The position numbers were made by a program, and so were the translations under genes. A DNA stretch of 64,000 nucleotides. Origin: Labilithrix sp. (GTDB taxonomy: Bacteria > Myxococcota_A > Polyangia > Polyangiales > Polyangiaceae). Under the pieces are notes generated by a model that was not told the DNA's origin, made no database searches, and saw nothing but the letters and a program-made list of their open reading frames with translations. Each line of letters begins with the position of its first letter. Within the stretch, counting starts at the first letter, position 1. Below are positions 33,337 through 43,600 of this stretch, piece by piece. The stretch lies in contig JAHBWC010000030.1 of assembly GCA_019637225.1 (NCBI GenBank), positions 1-64,000 of the forward strand, in the 5' to 3' direction.

Positions 33337-34652
33337 CAGCTCGGCACCAGAAAACGGGCGATCTCCTCCATTCCGCGCCGATACACGGCCGCGTAGTCGA
33401 TAGCGTCCTCCGGCGGCAAGGGGCCGGTGCTCAGCACATCGAAAAGCATCTGCGAGGATCTGGCGGAGCGAAACCGCTGGATCGCGATCTGGAAGGCACG
33501 CAGGTCCTTTCGCGTGTCTCCGGCGAGCGTGGTCGTGGTGCTCAGCACGTCGATATCGTACGCAGCGTCGGGGAGAGAGGCAGCGTTAATCGAGGCACGC
33601 CGGACGATGCATGGTACGCAGTACCCGCAGTGGTTCCCGGGCGTGAGCCCGCGGAAGCGTCCCTGCTCGGGATGCGAGCACGACATCGACATAGGTACGA
33701 TCTGCCGCAGGAGCGCTTGGTTTGGTGCGCCGCCCAGCAGCTCACCCTTTGTTTTGAACCGAGCAGGAACGGCTATGCGAACGTCCAATCCCAGCCCCGC
33801 AAGGATCTCACGAAACAGACCGATGAAGTGCGGATGCGTCGTGCGCGTGCTCCAACTTCCGATGCGCGGATTCGTCAAGGGGACGTTGAGCGAGATCAGC
33901 CCGTTCTCGCAGACCGTGAGTGTGCGCCCCGGCCCTAGCGCCGTCGCGACGGCGACGCCGAGCGAGAGGAAGAGCAGGGACCGAGAGCGCATCGATGGTT
34001 CGCCTTCGCGCTCCGCGCTCTTGAGCGGCTGAACGTGGAACATGCAGGGGACGACGCGTTCTCGGTAGTGGTCCTGTAAAGCCCCGAGCACGTTCTGTTG
34101 GACCGAGTTGGTTACGCCGGCACCGTAGTGGCCGGCAAGGACAACTCTCCGGCCGGCCTCGAGTAGTTCGATCGCTCCAACGAGCGAATCGAGCCCGCCG
34201 GAGAACAGCTCCACATCGACAGCATCAGCAACCGACTGATCCTTCGGTTCCTCTGCCCGAGGCGCCTCTCTCCGAGGGCGAAACGAGAACGACCACGAGT
34301 CGCCCGTGAGAAAGTTCAATGCTCGCGTAAAGGTCGGGGTGAGTCTCTCCCACGTCGAATGGTCGAACACCGGAACACGCAACAGGAGCTCCCGCGTCCA
34401 GTTATCGGTGGCAAGCGCCCTCGGAATCCGCGTGTCGGCTGCGTAGACGGCTATTGCCACGGCGAGCAGATCCTGCGCCGTGCGGGATGGGAATGCGCCC
34501 AGACGTTCGGAGATCTCGCGAATGACGTGCTCCTGAACGAGACCGGGCTCTCCGTTGCGATCGAGCGCGACATTCAGCCGTGGCGTGTCCGCAGCGACGT
34601 CGCTCACGAAGTCGTCGTCGAGGCCGATCCGAACGGTGACGTCCCATCTCAT
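33336..34652 (-). CDS. qatC: QatC, QueC-like nucleoside-modifying enzyme of the Qat system
   Basis: 438 residues. The PP-loop ATP-binding motif SGGLDS is at 151-156, as in QueC (7-cyano-7-deazaguanine synthase), and a zinc-type Cys cluster lies near the C-terminal part (CSHPEQGRFRGLTPGNHCGYCVPC). The N-terminal 145 residues are an extension absent from housekeeping QueC, characteristic of QatC. It may make a deazaguanine-like modification on nucleic acid or protein during defence; the true substrate is not known. The ATG overlaps the qatB stop as ATGA. Confidence 0.88.
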   Translation of the reverse strand: MRWDVTVRIGLDDDFVSDVAADTPRLNVALDRNGEPGLVQEHVIREISERLGAFPSRTAQDLLAVAIAVYAADTRIPRALATDNWTRELLLRVPVFDHSTWERLTPTFTRALNFLTGDSWSFSFRPRREAPRAEEPKDQSVADAVDVELFSGGLDSLVGAIELLEAGRRVVLAGHYGAGVTNSVQQNVLGALQDHYRERVVPCMFHVQPLKSAEREGEPSMRSRSLLFLSLGVAVATALGPGRTLTVCENGLISLNVPLTNPRIGSWSTRTTHPHFIGLFREILAGLGLDVRIAVPARFKTKGELLGGAPNQALLRQIVPMSMSCSHPEQGRFRGLTPGNHCGYCVPCIVRRASINAASLPDAAYDIDVLSTTTTLAGDTRKDLRAFQIAIQRFRSARSSQMLFDVLSTGPLPPEDAIDYAAVYRRGMEEIARFLVPS

Positions 34653-35527
34653 GCGGTAGAGCCTCCGAGAACGGCGTATGCCTGCGCGTAGAGCTCCTCC
34701 ATGAGGCGCGAGCCGGTCCGACCTCCCCAGTCGATGGTAAGGAGATCGAGCTGGGCGAGATCTAGGCGCACGACGTCCTGCACGTAGGCCTTCATGTCTC
34801 GTTCAAGACGTTCGGCCTCGCGGGCGGACACCGACTTCTCCTCGATCTTCGCCCCGAGCTCCTCAAGCCAACGATGGTAGACGTACGAAGCGATAGACGA
34901 TTGGATCGCTTCGCGAATGTCCTCGACGCCCATGGCGTCTAGCTTCGCGATCCCGTCCGTCTCAACCGCATAGCGTTCGTAGAGCTCCTGCAAGACCTCG
35001 GTGGTCGCGCGACGCGCAACGGCTTCCTCGAGCGATGCTCCACCAGGCGCGATTGCATTCGTGATGGCGGCGAAGACCTCGTGAGCGTCACGACCGGCGA
35101 GCAGCGCAAGCCCGAGACGTTCGAGCGCCGGTCTAACTCCTTGCGTCGCGATGCCGGAGAGGAAGCCGCCCAAAGCGGCGGTCGCCCGTCTACCAGAACT
35201 CGCGCCGGACGACGCTTGCGACGCCCCTCCGCGGGCACGTACGTACGCGCGCCCTGCGTCGACGAACGCGGCGCGGGTGCCCCCGGCCTGGACGACCTTT
35301 CCGAGCTGCCGTTTCGCCGACACCCACGGTCTGTCAGGCGCCCGCGCATCGACCGGCGCCTCCGATGGGGACGTGCCGAGGTCCGTGGCGCTCCCAACAT
35401 CCGCGTCGACTTCGGCCGCGCCTGCTCCGTCGTCCGCGGCAGGCACGGCTTCGGCTCCGCCGATCGCCCAGGCCGGCAGAAGGCCGCTCACATCCTTCGG
35501 TCCACCGTATGACTTCGACGTCCCCAT
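34649..35527 (-). CDS. qatB: QatB
   Basis: 292 residues, starting MGTSKSYGGPKDVSGLLPAWA, very close to the typical QatB opening MGTSxSxGGP...LxPxWA. The middle is a Gly/Ala-rich, partly helical region (RATAALGGFLSGIATQGVRPALERLGL) and the C-terminus is charged and helical. QatB has no known enzymatic motif and is needed together with A, C and D. It begins four bases after the qatA stop. The acidic stretch at about 30-70 is not conserved as far as I can tell. Confidence 0.85.
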   Translation of the reverse strand: MGTSKSYGGPKDVSGLLPAWAIGGAEAVPAADDGAGAAEVDADVGSATDLGTSPSEAPVDARAPDRPWVSAKRQLGKVVQAGGTRAAFVDAGRAYVRARGGASQASSGASSGRRATAALGGFLSGIATQGVRPALERLGLALLAGRDAHEVFAAITNAIAPGGASLEEAVARRATTEVLQELYERYAVETDGIAKLDAMGVEDIREAIQSSIASYVYHRWLEELGAKIEEKSVSAREAERLERDMKAYVQDVVRLDLAQLDLLTIDWGGRTGSRLMEELYAQAYAVLGGSTA

Positions 35528-35531
35528 GGAG

Positions 35532-37442
35532 TCAGAGCTTCGACAAGCGTGTCTTGGCTGCGTTTTTCAACGGACCGGCGGTCCCCTGCGCCCACTTTGA
35601 GATGACGGCCTTTACCTGAGCACGTCGATCCCCGTCCTCGCCGCCCATCGTCTGAAGCCTAGGCACAATCGAAACGGGCAAGCGTGCATCTGGGAGTCCC
35701 GTGAGGAAGGTGACAAACTGGCCGAACAGGTCGGGGCGAGCCTCTGTCCAGTCGCAGAGACGCACGAACGCGGAGCCCGTAGTTCCGAGGTCGTCTTCCT
35801 GGCGAGCACGCTCGGCCAGCGCCTCGAACACACCTGCGCTATCGGCGGAAGCGAGGCCCGCCGCCTTCCCGAGTGCGTTTCGGCGCACGGCTTCGCTGGC
35901 ACTTAGCAACTCTGCGAGGATCTCCTGCGCGCGAGGGCTCATGCGCTGAACAGACCCACCCAGCGACCCGAGAATGTCCCTCGAGAAGAAGAAGTAGGGG
36001 CGAAGGTCCTCTTGCGCGAGCGGGGGCTCAAGCTGGCGCCACTCGTTCATGATCCATGGGTCCGCAAGCCATACCGGAAGCGCTGAGGCGCCGTCGGAAG
36101 GCGCTTCGCTCGCCTTGGTAGGCACCCCTGGACGCGGCGCGGGGCGCCGCGTCCGCTCGCTCCGCTCATCCTCCGACGGCGGCACGCTCGCGGGCGATTC
36201 TTCCTCGAGCGGCTTCGATGGCAGCTCGATCGCCCGCAACTCGTTAGGCTTGCCCTCTTGCTCGGCCTGCGCCTCAGCGAGCTTCTTGAACGATTCGGGT
36301 CTGAAGTACTCGAGCAGCATGAGCTTCGCGAGGACGCGCTCTTTGAGTTCCACCTGGCGGGTCTTCGCCATCGCGATGCGCATCATGAAGGTGTTCAGAA
36401 ACCGCTTGCACTGCCGCGGGTTCCCGCTGAGACCAGCGGCAAGGAGGGGAGCGATCCTCCGCGCAAGGTCGAGCCTTTCGGCCAGGGTGGTCGGCACTGT
36501 CCCGCCGAGCACCTCCTCGGCGATACCGTGGTTCAACCGGACCTCGTGCAACGCCCCCGCCTCACACCTTTCGATGGCCGCGGCGCGCAGATCGTTGAAC
36601 TGTCCAGGCGTGAGTCCACCGTTCTTCGCGAAGAGCAAGTTGATGTACGTCTCCATCTCCGGTCGACCGAGCGCCGGGACGCGCAACGGGAATTGGATTA
36701 GCTTCTCGAGGTAGTCGCGGCCGACCTCCGAGCGCTCGCCTGGCAGTTCGGGGAACCTCCGACGCACGGCGTACTTGACGAGCCGCTCGTCGGCGCCGAT
36801 CACGAATGCGGACCCCGGGACGAAGAGGAACAGTTTGATCGCCTCAAGCGTCTCGATGATGGTGTCCGGCATGCATCGATCGAGATCGTCGATCATCACC
36901 ACCAAAGCCTTGAGCTCGAGTTCGACGAGTAGCTTCGCGAAGTCGGCCCGAAACTCGCGGATGCCTCTCCGAAGGTCCTCCTCCTCGAGCAACTTGGACG
37001 CAGCGTCCGCGTCGAAGCTCTTGGCGATCGCCGTCATCCCCCCCGAGAGTCCGCCGGTAGCAAGCGCGAGCGCGCCTTTCGCGGCAAGGCCGAGTGCCCG
37101 CATCCAATTGATCCGACGGAACAGCTTTGGAACGAGCTCCTTCGCTTTGTCCGTAAGAGTGCGCTCGGCGGTGAGCTCCTCGAGAATCGTCGCCATGAGA
37201 GCGGACTTCGCATCCTCGAAGCCCTCGAAGAGCCATCCGTTGAACGACAGGACATGAACCGCCTTGTCCTCGCGGAGCTCCAATTCGACCATCTTCATGA
37301 GGCTCGACTTGCCGCTGCCCCAGTCCCCGAAGATGCCGATCGTCGCCGGCAGGAGCGAATCGTTAGCGATGACCGACGTCGTTGCCTTGACGAGATGGGA
37401 GCAGCCGAGGAAGTCGACGTCGGTTTCGTTATCAGACCACAT
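35532..37442 (-). CDS. qatA: QatA, KAP-type P-loop NTPase of the Qat system
   Basis: 636 residues. Walker A is GDWGSGKSS (39-47) and Walker B VVMIDDLDRC (181-190), both of the KAP NTPase type. The family's hydrophobic insertion (about 113-138, LGLAAKGALALATGGLSGGM) between the two suggests membrane contact. After a sensor region (GNPRQCKRFLNTF) comes a charged linker and a helical C-terminal domain. In Qat systems it is the probable regulator ATPase. ATG 37442 lies 11 bases inside the end of hsdS, so it is translated with the restriction genes, an unusual link. Confidence 0.88.
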   Translation of the reverse strand: MWSDNETDVDFLGCSHLVKATTSVIANDSLLPATIGIFGDWGSGKSSLMKMVELELREDKAVHVLSFNGWLFEGFEDAKSALMATILEELTAERTLTDKAKELVPKLFRRINWMRALGLAAKGALALATGGLSGGMTAIAKSFDADAASKLLEEEDLRRGIREFRADFAKLLVELELKALVVMIDDLDRCMPDTIIETLEAIKLFLFVPGSAFVIGADERLVKYAVRRRFPELPGERSEVGRDYLEKLIQFPLRVPALGRPEMETYINLLFAKNGGLTPGQFNDLRAAAIERCEAGALHEVRLNHGIAEEVLGGTVPTTLAERLDLARRIAPLLAAGLSGNPRQCKRFLNTFMMRIAMAKTRQVELKERVLAKLMLLEYFRPESFKKLAEAQAEQEGKPNELRAIELPSKPLEEESPASVPPSEDERSERTRRPAPRPGVPTKASEAPSDGASALPVWLADPWIMNEWRQLEPPLAQEDLRPYFFFSRDILGSLGGSVQRMSPRAQEILAELLSASEAVRRNALGKAAGLASADSAGVFEALAERARQEDDLGTTGSAFVRLCDWTEARPDLFGQFVTFLTGLPDARLPVSIVPRLQTMGGEDGDRRAQVKAVISKWAQGTAGPLKNAAKTRLSKL

Positions 37443-38979
37443 GGGACACCTTCGGCTCTCGCGCTCGCTCGCGCCGCAACCCAGATGCGCCACTGCCATT
37501 CGTCGACGGCTTTGGCGCGGCGGCCTCATCGCCCATGTCTTGGGGAACGAGCTCTCCACGAAACGCCTTCGCAAGAGTGGCAGCCGAGAGCGTCCTCTCC
37601 TCTGCTCGCAGTTGCTTCACGAGGGTGGCGACACTGTTGGTCCGCTCCAGTACCTCTCGCACGCGGCGCACTATCTCGCTTTGCTCGGCTATGGGCGGAA
37701 GCGGGAACGGCAACGGCTTCAGGCGCTCCGACGTGAGGTGCGCGATGTTGGTTGTGAGGGACGAGGCGCGCATGAAGACCCCCGAGTGCAGATGACTGAG
37801 AAAGACGAGCTGCGCGAACGCTGAAGTCGTCCCGCTCAAGTAGGCGCGAAAGCGATGGACCGTGGCCTGGATGCAAAGGTCCTCGACGCCGCCCTCGAAC
37901 ACGGCGCTCTGCCCGACGAGTTCTGGACTCTGCCCCTCGCTCAGGATGATGTCCCCTGGCAGGAGACGGTACAGCGAGAGTTCGACATCGTTGAACGGCA
38001 TCTCGAGCACGTCTGTCAGCTCGAGTCGGTCCTCCTTGACGTTCGCCACGCGAACGTACGGACGCATGACCCGCCCATCCTGGCCTGCGACGTACTCCTG
38101 CGCGGCGCGACGGCGGCCGAGCAACACGTCGCCAGCGGTTTCGATGCTGACCCAGCACCACCCATCGGGGAGCTCAGCGAGGCCCCCGGTCTCCACCGGC
38201 GCGGGCTCCTTGTACTTCGCCTTCCACTTGTCGTCGGTGGGGGGCTTGCCCTTCGCCTTCATCTTGGCGAGCTCGGCCTGCTCCCACTTCTTGCGGCGTT
38301 CGGTGCGCATGCGCTCGAGGAGCTTCGAGGCGGGCTCGACGTCCTTGTTCTTGGCGCGCCAGTCCTTCGTGAGGTCGCCGCGGAATGCCGCCGCGAGGAT
38401 CGACTGTCGGAGCTTCTCGAGCAGCGGCGGCACGGCGCCGAGCGCCTCGCGGGCGCGGCGGCTCCGCGCCTGGAGGGCTTCGAGCTTCGCGACGATGCGG
38501 CGCTGTTCGTTCAGGGGCGGGAGCGGGAGCTCGTACCTTGCTAGCGACGTCCCGGTGAAGTGCTTGATCGTCGTGCCGGTGAAGTAGCTACTGAGCCGTC
38601 CCGCCTGGGCATCATGCCAGAGACGGTAGACGAGCCACTCCGGCAACAGGGTCGCGTGGGGACGCACGCGGTGCAGCGCTTTCTGGAACTTCATGTCCGA
38701 CGTGCGACCGTCCCAGATGGCGGCACGACCCGGTTCGCCCCCCTCGCAGATCAGTACGTCGCCCTGACGTAGGCCGTATCGCTCAAGCTCACCGTCCTCG
38801 AAGTACATCTCGAGGAGATCGCTGTCATCGACGCTGAACCAGCGGACGTTCTGGTTCCTTAGGTACGGGAGCGCCTTGCCGCTCTTGTGCTTCTGGCGGT
38901 CAAGCATCTTCCCAAGGCACGACGAAGTGACCTCGGATAGCGACACGCGCCGCCAGCCTTGCGGAAGCTGCTCGCTCAC
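37432..38979 (-). CDS. hsdS: Type I restriction specificity subunit HsdS
   Basis: 515 residues with two target recognition domains (about 5-190 and 265-445), each followed by a conserved helical repeat (LPPLNEQRRIVAKLEALQARSRRAREAL and LPPIAEQSEIVRRVREVLERTNSVATL). Each domain reads one half of a bipartite DNA site. The central spacer has the charged GDLTKDWRAKNKDVEPASKLLERMRTERRKKWEQAE helix. The GTG start overlaps the hsdM stop as GTGA. Recognition sequence cannot be predicted by eye. Confidence 0.9.
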   Translation of the reverse strand: MSEQLPQGWRRVSLSEVTSSCLGKMLDRQKHKSGKALPYLRNQNVRWFSVDDSDLLEMYFEDGELERYGLRQGDVLICEGGEPGRAAIWDGRTSDMKFQKALHRVRPHATLLPEWLVYRLWHDAQAGRLSSYFTGTTIKHFTGTSLARYELPLPPLNEQRRIVAKLEALQARSRRAREALGAVPPLLEKLRQSILAAAFRGDLTKDWRAKNKDVEPASKLLERMRTERRKKWEQAELAKMKAKGKPPTDDKWKAKYKEPAPVETGGLAELPDGWCWVSIETAGDVLLGRRRAAQEYVAGQDGRVMRPYVRVANVKEDRLELTDVLEMPFNDVELSLYRLLPGDIILSEGQSPELVGQSAVFEGGVEDLCIQATVHRFRAYLSGTTSAFAQLVFLSHLHSGVFMRASSLTTNIAHLTSERLKPLPFPLPPIAEQSEIVRRVREVLERTNSVATLVKQLRAEERTLSAATLAKAFRGELVPQDMGDEAAAPKPSTNGSGASGLRRERAREPKVSHVV

Positions 38980-40394
38980 GCGTCCAGCTCCTCTTGTAGT
39001 GCCTGCATCTCTTCGAGTGCGGTCTGGAGCTGCGCGACGATCTCCGCGGCGATGACGTCCGGCGCAGGAAGGTCGGCGTGGTCGGTCACGCTGTCGTCCT
39101 TGAGCCACGAGATGTCGAGGTTATCGCCGCGTTTCGCGATCTCCTCGCGCGTGAACTTGCGGAACCGGCCCGTCTCACCCTGGTCCTTCCGCTTGCTCTT
39201 TCCGAGCGGGTCGTCGCCGTACGCCTTCTCGAACTCGGTGAAGTGGGCGCGCGCAAGCGGCGTGCGCTTGCCGAAGCTCGGCGCGTTCGTCCGCATGTCG
39301 AAGAACCACACCGCCTTGGTGTTGTCCTTATCCTTCGCTCCACGCGTGAAGAAGAGCACGTTCGTCTTCACTCCCTGCGCGTAGAAGATGCCCGTCGGAA
39401 GGCGCAAGATCGTGTGCAGGTCGCACTTGTCCATCAGGTCGGCGCGCACCTTCTGACCGACCCCCTCCTCGAAGAGGACGTTGTCCGGCAACACCACGGC
39501 GGCGCGCCCGCCCGGTTTCAAGCCCCGGTAGATGTGCTGGAGAAAGACGAGCTGCTTGTTGCTCGTCGGGTACGTGATGTCATCGCGCGTCGTCCCGCCG
39601 CCCCCCTTCTTCGTACCGAACGGCGGGTTCGTCAGGATGACGTCGGCTTTCCGTAGGCTCGCGCCGGTCGGACCGAGCGTGTCGCCGAGCAGGATGTCAC
39701 CCTCGATGTCGTGGAGCATCGCGTTCATCAACGCCAGCCGATGCGTGTCAGGCACGAGCTCCACGCCGTAGAACGCTTCGTTCTTCTGGAACTTCTGCTT
39801 CGCAGTCGGCAAGTCGTGAAGACCGTCCGTCTTAGCCTTCACGTAGCGGTCGGCGTTGATGAGGAAGCCGCCCGTCCCGACGGCCGGATCTTGCACGCGC
39901 TCGCCCGGCTGCGGCTTTACGAGCTCCACCATGCTCTCGATGAGAGGGCGGGGCGTGAAGTATTGGCCCGCGCCGCTTTTCGTATCCTCGGCGTTCTTTT
40001 CGAGAAGGCCTTCGTACAGGTCGCCGAGGCCCTCCTCCTTGGCGCTGTACCAGTCGAGCGCGTCGATGTCGGTCACCACCTGCTTCAAGTGTCGCGGCTG
40101 ACGGAATGACGTCGACGCGTTCGCGAAGATCGCGCCCACGCGTGTCGAGCCGTTGCTCCCCAGGTCGACGAGGAGCTTCTTGTAGAAGTTGAGCAGCTCG
40201 ATGCCGTCGCGCTTTGCGAGCTCGTCCCAGCGATAGCTCTTGGGGATCTGCTCCTCGGTGCCCGTCTCCTTCGCCATCTTGAGGAAGAGGAGGAAGGTGA
40301 GCTCGGTGACGTACTCGTGGTACGTGATGCCGTCGTCGCGGAGGACATGGCAGAGGTTCCAGAGCTTCTGAACGATGTCTTGTGTCGTCGGCAT
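38976..40394 (-). CDS. hsdM: Type I restriction-modification methyltransferase HsdM
   Basis: 472 residues of an N6-adenine methyltransferase. An N-terminal helical domain (about 5-120) binds HsdS. The SAM site DPAVGTGGFL starts at D169, and the catalytic NPPF is at 256-259 (LTNPPFGTKKGGG). It methylates adenine in the HsdS target to protect host DNA. ATG 40394 begins four bases after the stop of a zinc-ribbon gene that intervenes between hsdR and hsdM. Confidence 0.94.
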   Translation of the reverse strand: MPTTQDIVQKLWNLCHVLRDDGITYHEYVTELTFLLFLKMAKETGTEEQIPKSYRWDELAKRDGIELLNFYKKLLVDLGSNGSTRVGAIFANASTSFRQPRHLKQVVTDIDALDWYSAKEEGLGDLYEGLLEKNAEDTKSGAGQYFTPRPLIESMVELVKPQPGERVQDPAVGTGGFLINADRYVKAKTDGLHDLPTAKQKFQKNEAFYGVELVPDTHRLALMNAMLHDIEGDILLGDTLGPTGASLRKADVILTNPPFGTKKGGGGTTRDDITYPTSNKQLVFLQHIYRGLKPGGRAAVVLPDNVLFEEGVGQKVRADLMDKCDLHTILRLPTGIFYAQGVKTNVLFFTRGAKDKDNTKAVWFFDMRTNAPSFGKRTPLARAHFTEFEKAYGDDPLGKSKRKDQGETGRFRKFTREEIAKRGDNLDISWLKDDSVTDHADLPAPDVIAAEIVAQLQTALEEMQALQEELDA

Positions 40395-40398
40395 TGCG

Positions 40399-40698
40399 TC
40401 AGCGTTCGTGGCGATGGGGATGAAGTTCGACGAGTTGGAAGCGAAGATCGAAGAGAGTCTCGCGACACTTGGAGCACGACATGTCGTCGGCGAGTGGGTC
40501 GCGACAGCCCGGGCAGTACCACGCGGACAATCGCGCAGGAGGCGCCGCGCACATGTCGACGCGTTCGCCGAAGCGCTGAAGCAGAGTGGTCTCGACGACC
40601 TTGGACAGCCCCATCTCGCCGGGCATGCACGTGAGCTCACCGCGAACGCGTCGCATGGGGTCCGCGCATCGGAAACAGTAGAGCTCGACGGCGCTCAT
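40399..40698 (-). CDS. Small zinc-ribbon protein inside the restriction operon
   Basis: 99 residues with three CxxC pairs: Cys8/Cys11, Cys62/Cys65 (YCPGCRDPL) and Cys75/Cys78 (CSKC). The last two pairs form a classical zinc ribbon; the first could bind a second metal or stand alone. The start overlaps the hsdR stop as ATGA, and hsdM begins four bases beyond its stop, so it is made as part of the complex. I do not know a named family. It might bind DNA, RNA or HsdR. It is not a normal part of type I systems. Confidence 0.75.
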   Translation of the reverse strand: MSAVELYCFRCADPMRRVRGELTCMPGEMGLSKVVETTLLQRFGERVDMCAAPPARLSAWYCPGCRDPLADDMSCSKCRETLFDLRFQLVELHPHRHER

Positions 40699-43600
40699 CC
40701 CGCGTCCTTCCATACTTCGTCCGCGAGGTCGCCAAGTAAGGTTTCGAGCGCACCGTCGAACACCTTGTTGAGGCGCGTGAAGCCGCCGTCGCTCTTGAAC
40801 TGCCCGGCGTCGAGGGCGGCCCTGTCCACGACGGTTTCGTGTTTCATCTGCTTGGCGATGCGTTCGAGCCACTTCACCTGCGGGTCGGTGAACGCGCGCG
40901 TCTTGCGTAGGCGGGCGACGGCGCGGTCCACGCGCTCGGCGTAGGGTACGAGCGGCGAGCCGAGGGCGAGCTGCCGGATGTAGCCGATGATGGTGGCGGC
41001 GATATCCTCGTTCTTCTGTTCGCGCCATGCCGTCTGCACGGATGCTTCGTTGAAGCCCTCCTGATCGAGAGCGAGCTTCAGTTGCCGGAGGTCTTCGCGC
41101 GTGAGCTCGCGCGGTCGCTGCGTAACGACGAGGAGAGCCGGGAGGCGGTTCAGGTTTGACGCCAGGAACGTGCGGAACGCGTCGAGATAGTCGGCGGGCG
41201 GTTTGCTTCCGTGACGGCCGTAGCCGCGGGTCACCTCCCGTATCTCGTCGACGTGTTCGGACACGACGATCTTGTACGCCCCGGCTCCCGTCGTTCGGTC
41301 CAGGAAGGGCGCTAGCGCTGAGTGCTCTCGCAAGTAGGCGGCGACGTCACCGACTCGGCTCGTCTTCAGGAATGATGCGAGCTCGCCGAGGTTCATCCCC
41401 GCCGCGGTCTGGAACCGCTCCTCATTCTCTCCCTTCAGCGCGCGCTTCTTGCGCTGAAGCTTGGCGAGGAGCTCGTCGAGCGCGGCGCGGCGCATCTCCT
41501 CTTCCTTGCCGTCGAGCACCTCTTTCACGAGCTGCTCGAACGTCACGAGCGGATTCACGACGACCGGCTTCATGTCGGTAACGTCCGAGAGCGCCGCGTA
41601 GAGATCGACGGCGTCGAAGATGCGGAAGCGCTCCTTGCCGATCTCGGGGCAGAGGCGCGTCGCGCGACCGAGCATCTGCTCGTAAAGGATGCGGCTGCGG
41701 ACACGCCGCATGAACACGAGGTTCGCGATCTTCGGAATGTCGACGCCGGTGGTGAGCAGGTCGACCGTGACCGCGATGTTCGGATGGCGCTCGTTGCGGT
41801 ATCGGCGAATGGCCTCGAGGCAGCGGTCGGTCGCGCCAGTGATCTTGGCGACGGCGTCATCGTCCACGCTACCGTACTTCGCCGCGAGCGCCTCCTTGAG
41901 CAGGAGGACGACCATGTCGGCGTGCTCGTCGGTCGCGCAGAACACGAGCGTCTTGTCGTCCTGCTCGGGATCGATGTGCTTGACGAGCTCGCCGATGACG
42001 GCGCGGTTGAAGCCCTCGGTGATCACACGCCGGTTGAACGCTTCGACGTCGAACTTCAACTCGTCGGGCAGCTCTTCCTTCTTCAGGGTCTGTGAACCGC
42101 GGTCGAGGACCAGCACCTCTTCGCGCGCATCGTAGCGGATGCCGTCCTGCGCGAGCTTCGTCACGATACGAATCGGCGGCTCATGGTCGACGAGGAAGCC
42201 GTCGACCACGGCCTCCCGGTACGAGTACGAGAAAACGGGCGCGCCGAAGATCTCCTTCGTGTGGAGAGCGGGCGTGGCGGTGAGCCCGATCTTCGCCGCG
42301 TCGAAGTGGTCGAGCACGCGGCGGTACTTCGAGATGTAGTCATCCTCGTCTCGAAAGAGCATCTCTCGATCGCTCATCTCGCGGTCGAGCAGGTACCCCC
42401 GGTGACATTCATCTACGACAATACAGTCGTACTGGTCCACCGGCGGGATACGCTCCTCGGCGTCGCCCTCGAACGGCCCGAGCACGCGCTTCGTCATCGC
42501 CTGGATCGTGGCGATCTGGAGCTTCGTCTCGCGATTCGGCTTGAGGTCGGCGAGTTCCTTCACCTCGAAGATGTCCGTGAAGGTCTGGAGGCTCTCGAGG
42601 CGGAGGTCTTTCAGCGCGTTTGCGGTCTGCGCGCCGAGGGCGCTCCGATCGACGAGGAAGAGGATGCGCCGAAAGCGCTTCGACTTGAGGAGGCGGTAGC
42701 AGAGGCCGATGCACGTGCGCGTTTTGCCGGTGCCCGTCGCCATCGCGACGAGGAGCTCGTGCTTGCCTTCCTCGAGCCCGCCTTCGACGGCGAGGATGGC
42801 GCGACGCTGGTACTCGCGATCGATGTACGGCATCGGCTCGACCTTGAGCATCGCGTGCGCGTCGTCGACGTTCTGCTTCAGCAGATCGAGCAGGCCCTCG
42901 GGCGTGTACCAGCCCTCGAGAGCGACGGGGTGGTTCTGCGGCCTGCGTGCGTCGAGAAACCAGATGCCGCTCTTCGTCTTGAGTTGACGGAGGAAGGGAC
43001 GTCCGTTCGTCGCGAATAGGAATGGAACCTTGTGCGGACCCCACGGGCTGCCGTCCGGCAGGGACTCGTCTCCTTTGACGAGGTAGCCGGACGAGTAGCG
43101 CTTTGCCTGCGGGATGACGCCGAGGACGTCCTTGTGCTTTCGCTTTGCCTCGACGACGCCGACGACCTGAAGACCAGCGAAGAGGACGTAGTCGGCCCAG
43201 CCTTCCTTCCCATCGGCGAGGGTCGGCCATTCGGCGATCGCGAGGCTCTTTCCCTTCGCCGGCCTCACGCCCCGCTCGAAGGTGAGTGTCTCGGAGTCGA
43301 CCTCCCATCCTGCATCACGGAGCTGCTTGTCGATGAGTCGGCGCGTAGCGGCCTCGTCGAGCTCGATGGCTTCGCTGGCCTCGGCCGCGCGCTCGATCGT
43401 CGCCCGGATCGAGGGCGGAGGGGCGTGTTCCGCGGCGGCCTGGAGCGCGGCGAGCTCCTCAAGCAGCTTCTTGTTCTGGTCCTCGAGCTCCTTCGCGCGC
43501 GTGACGCTCGCAGCGGCCTTCTCGCGGTCGAGCATCTGCTCGGAGGCGAGCGCTTCCCAGATCGCGGCGTCCTCACGGGCCTTCGCGGCGCGCTCCTCGG

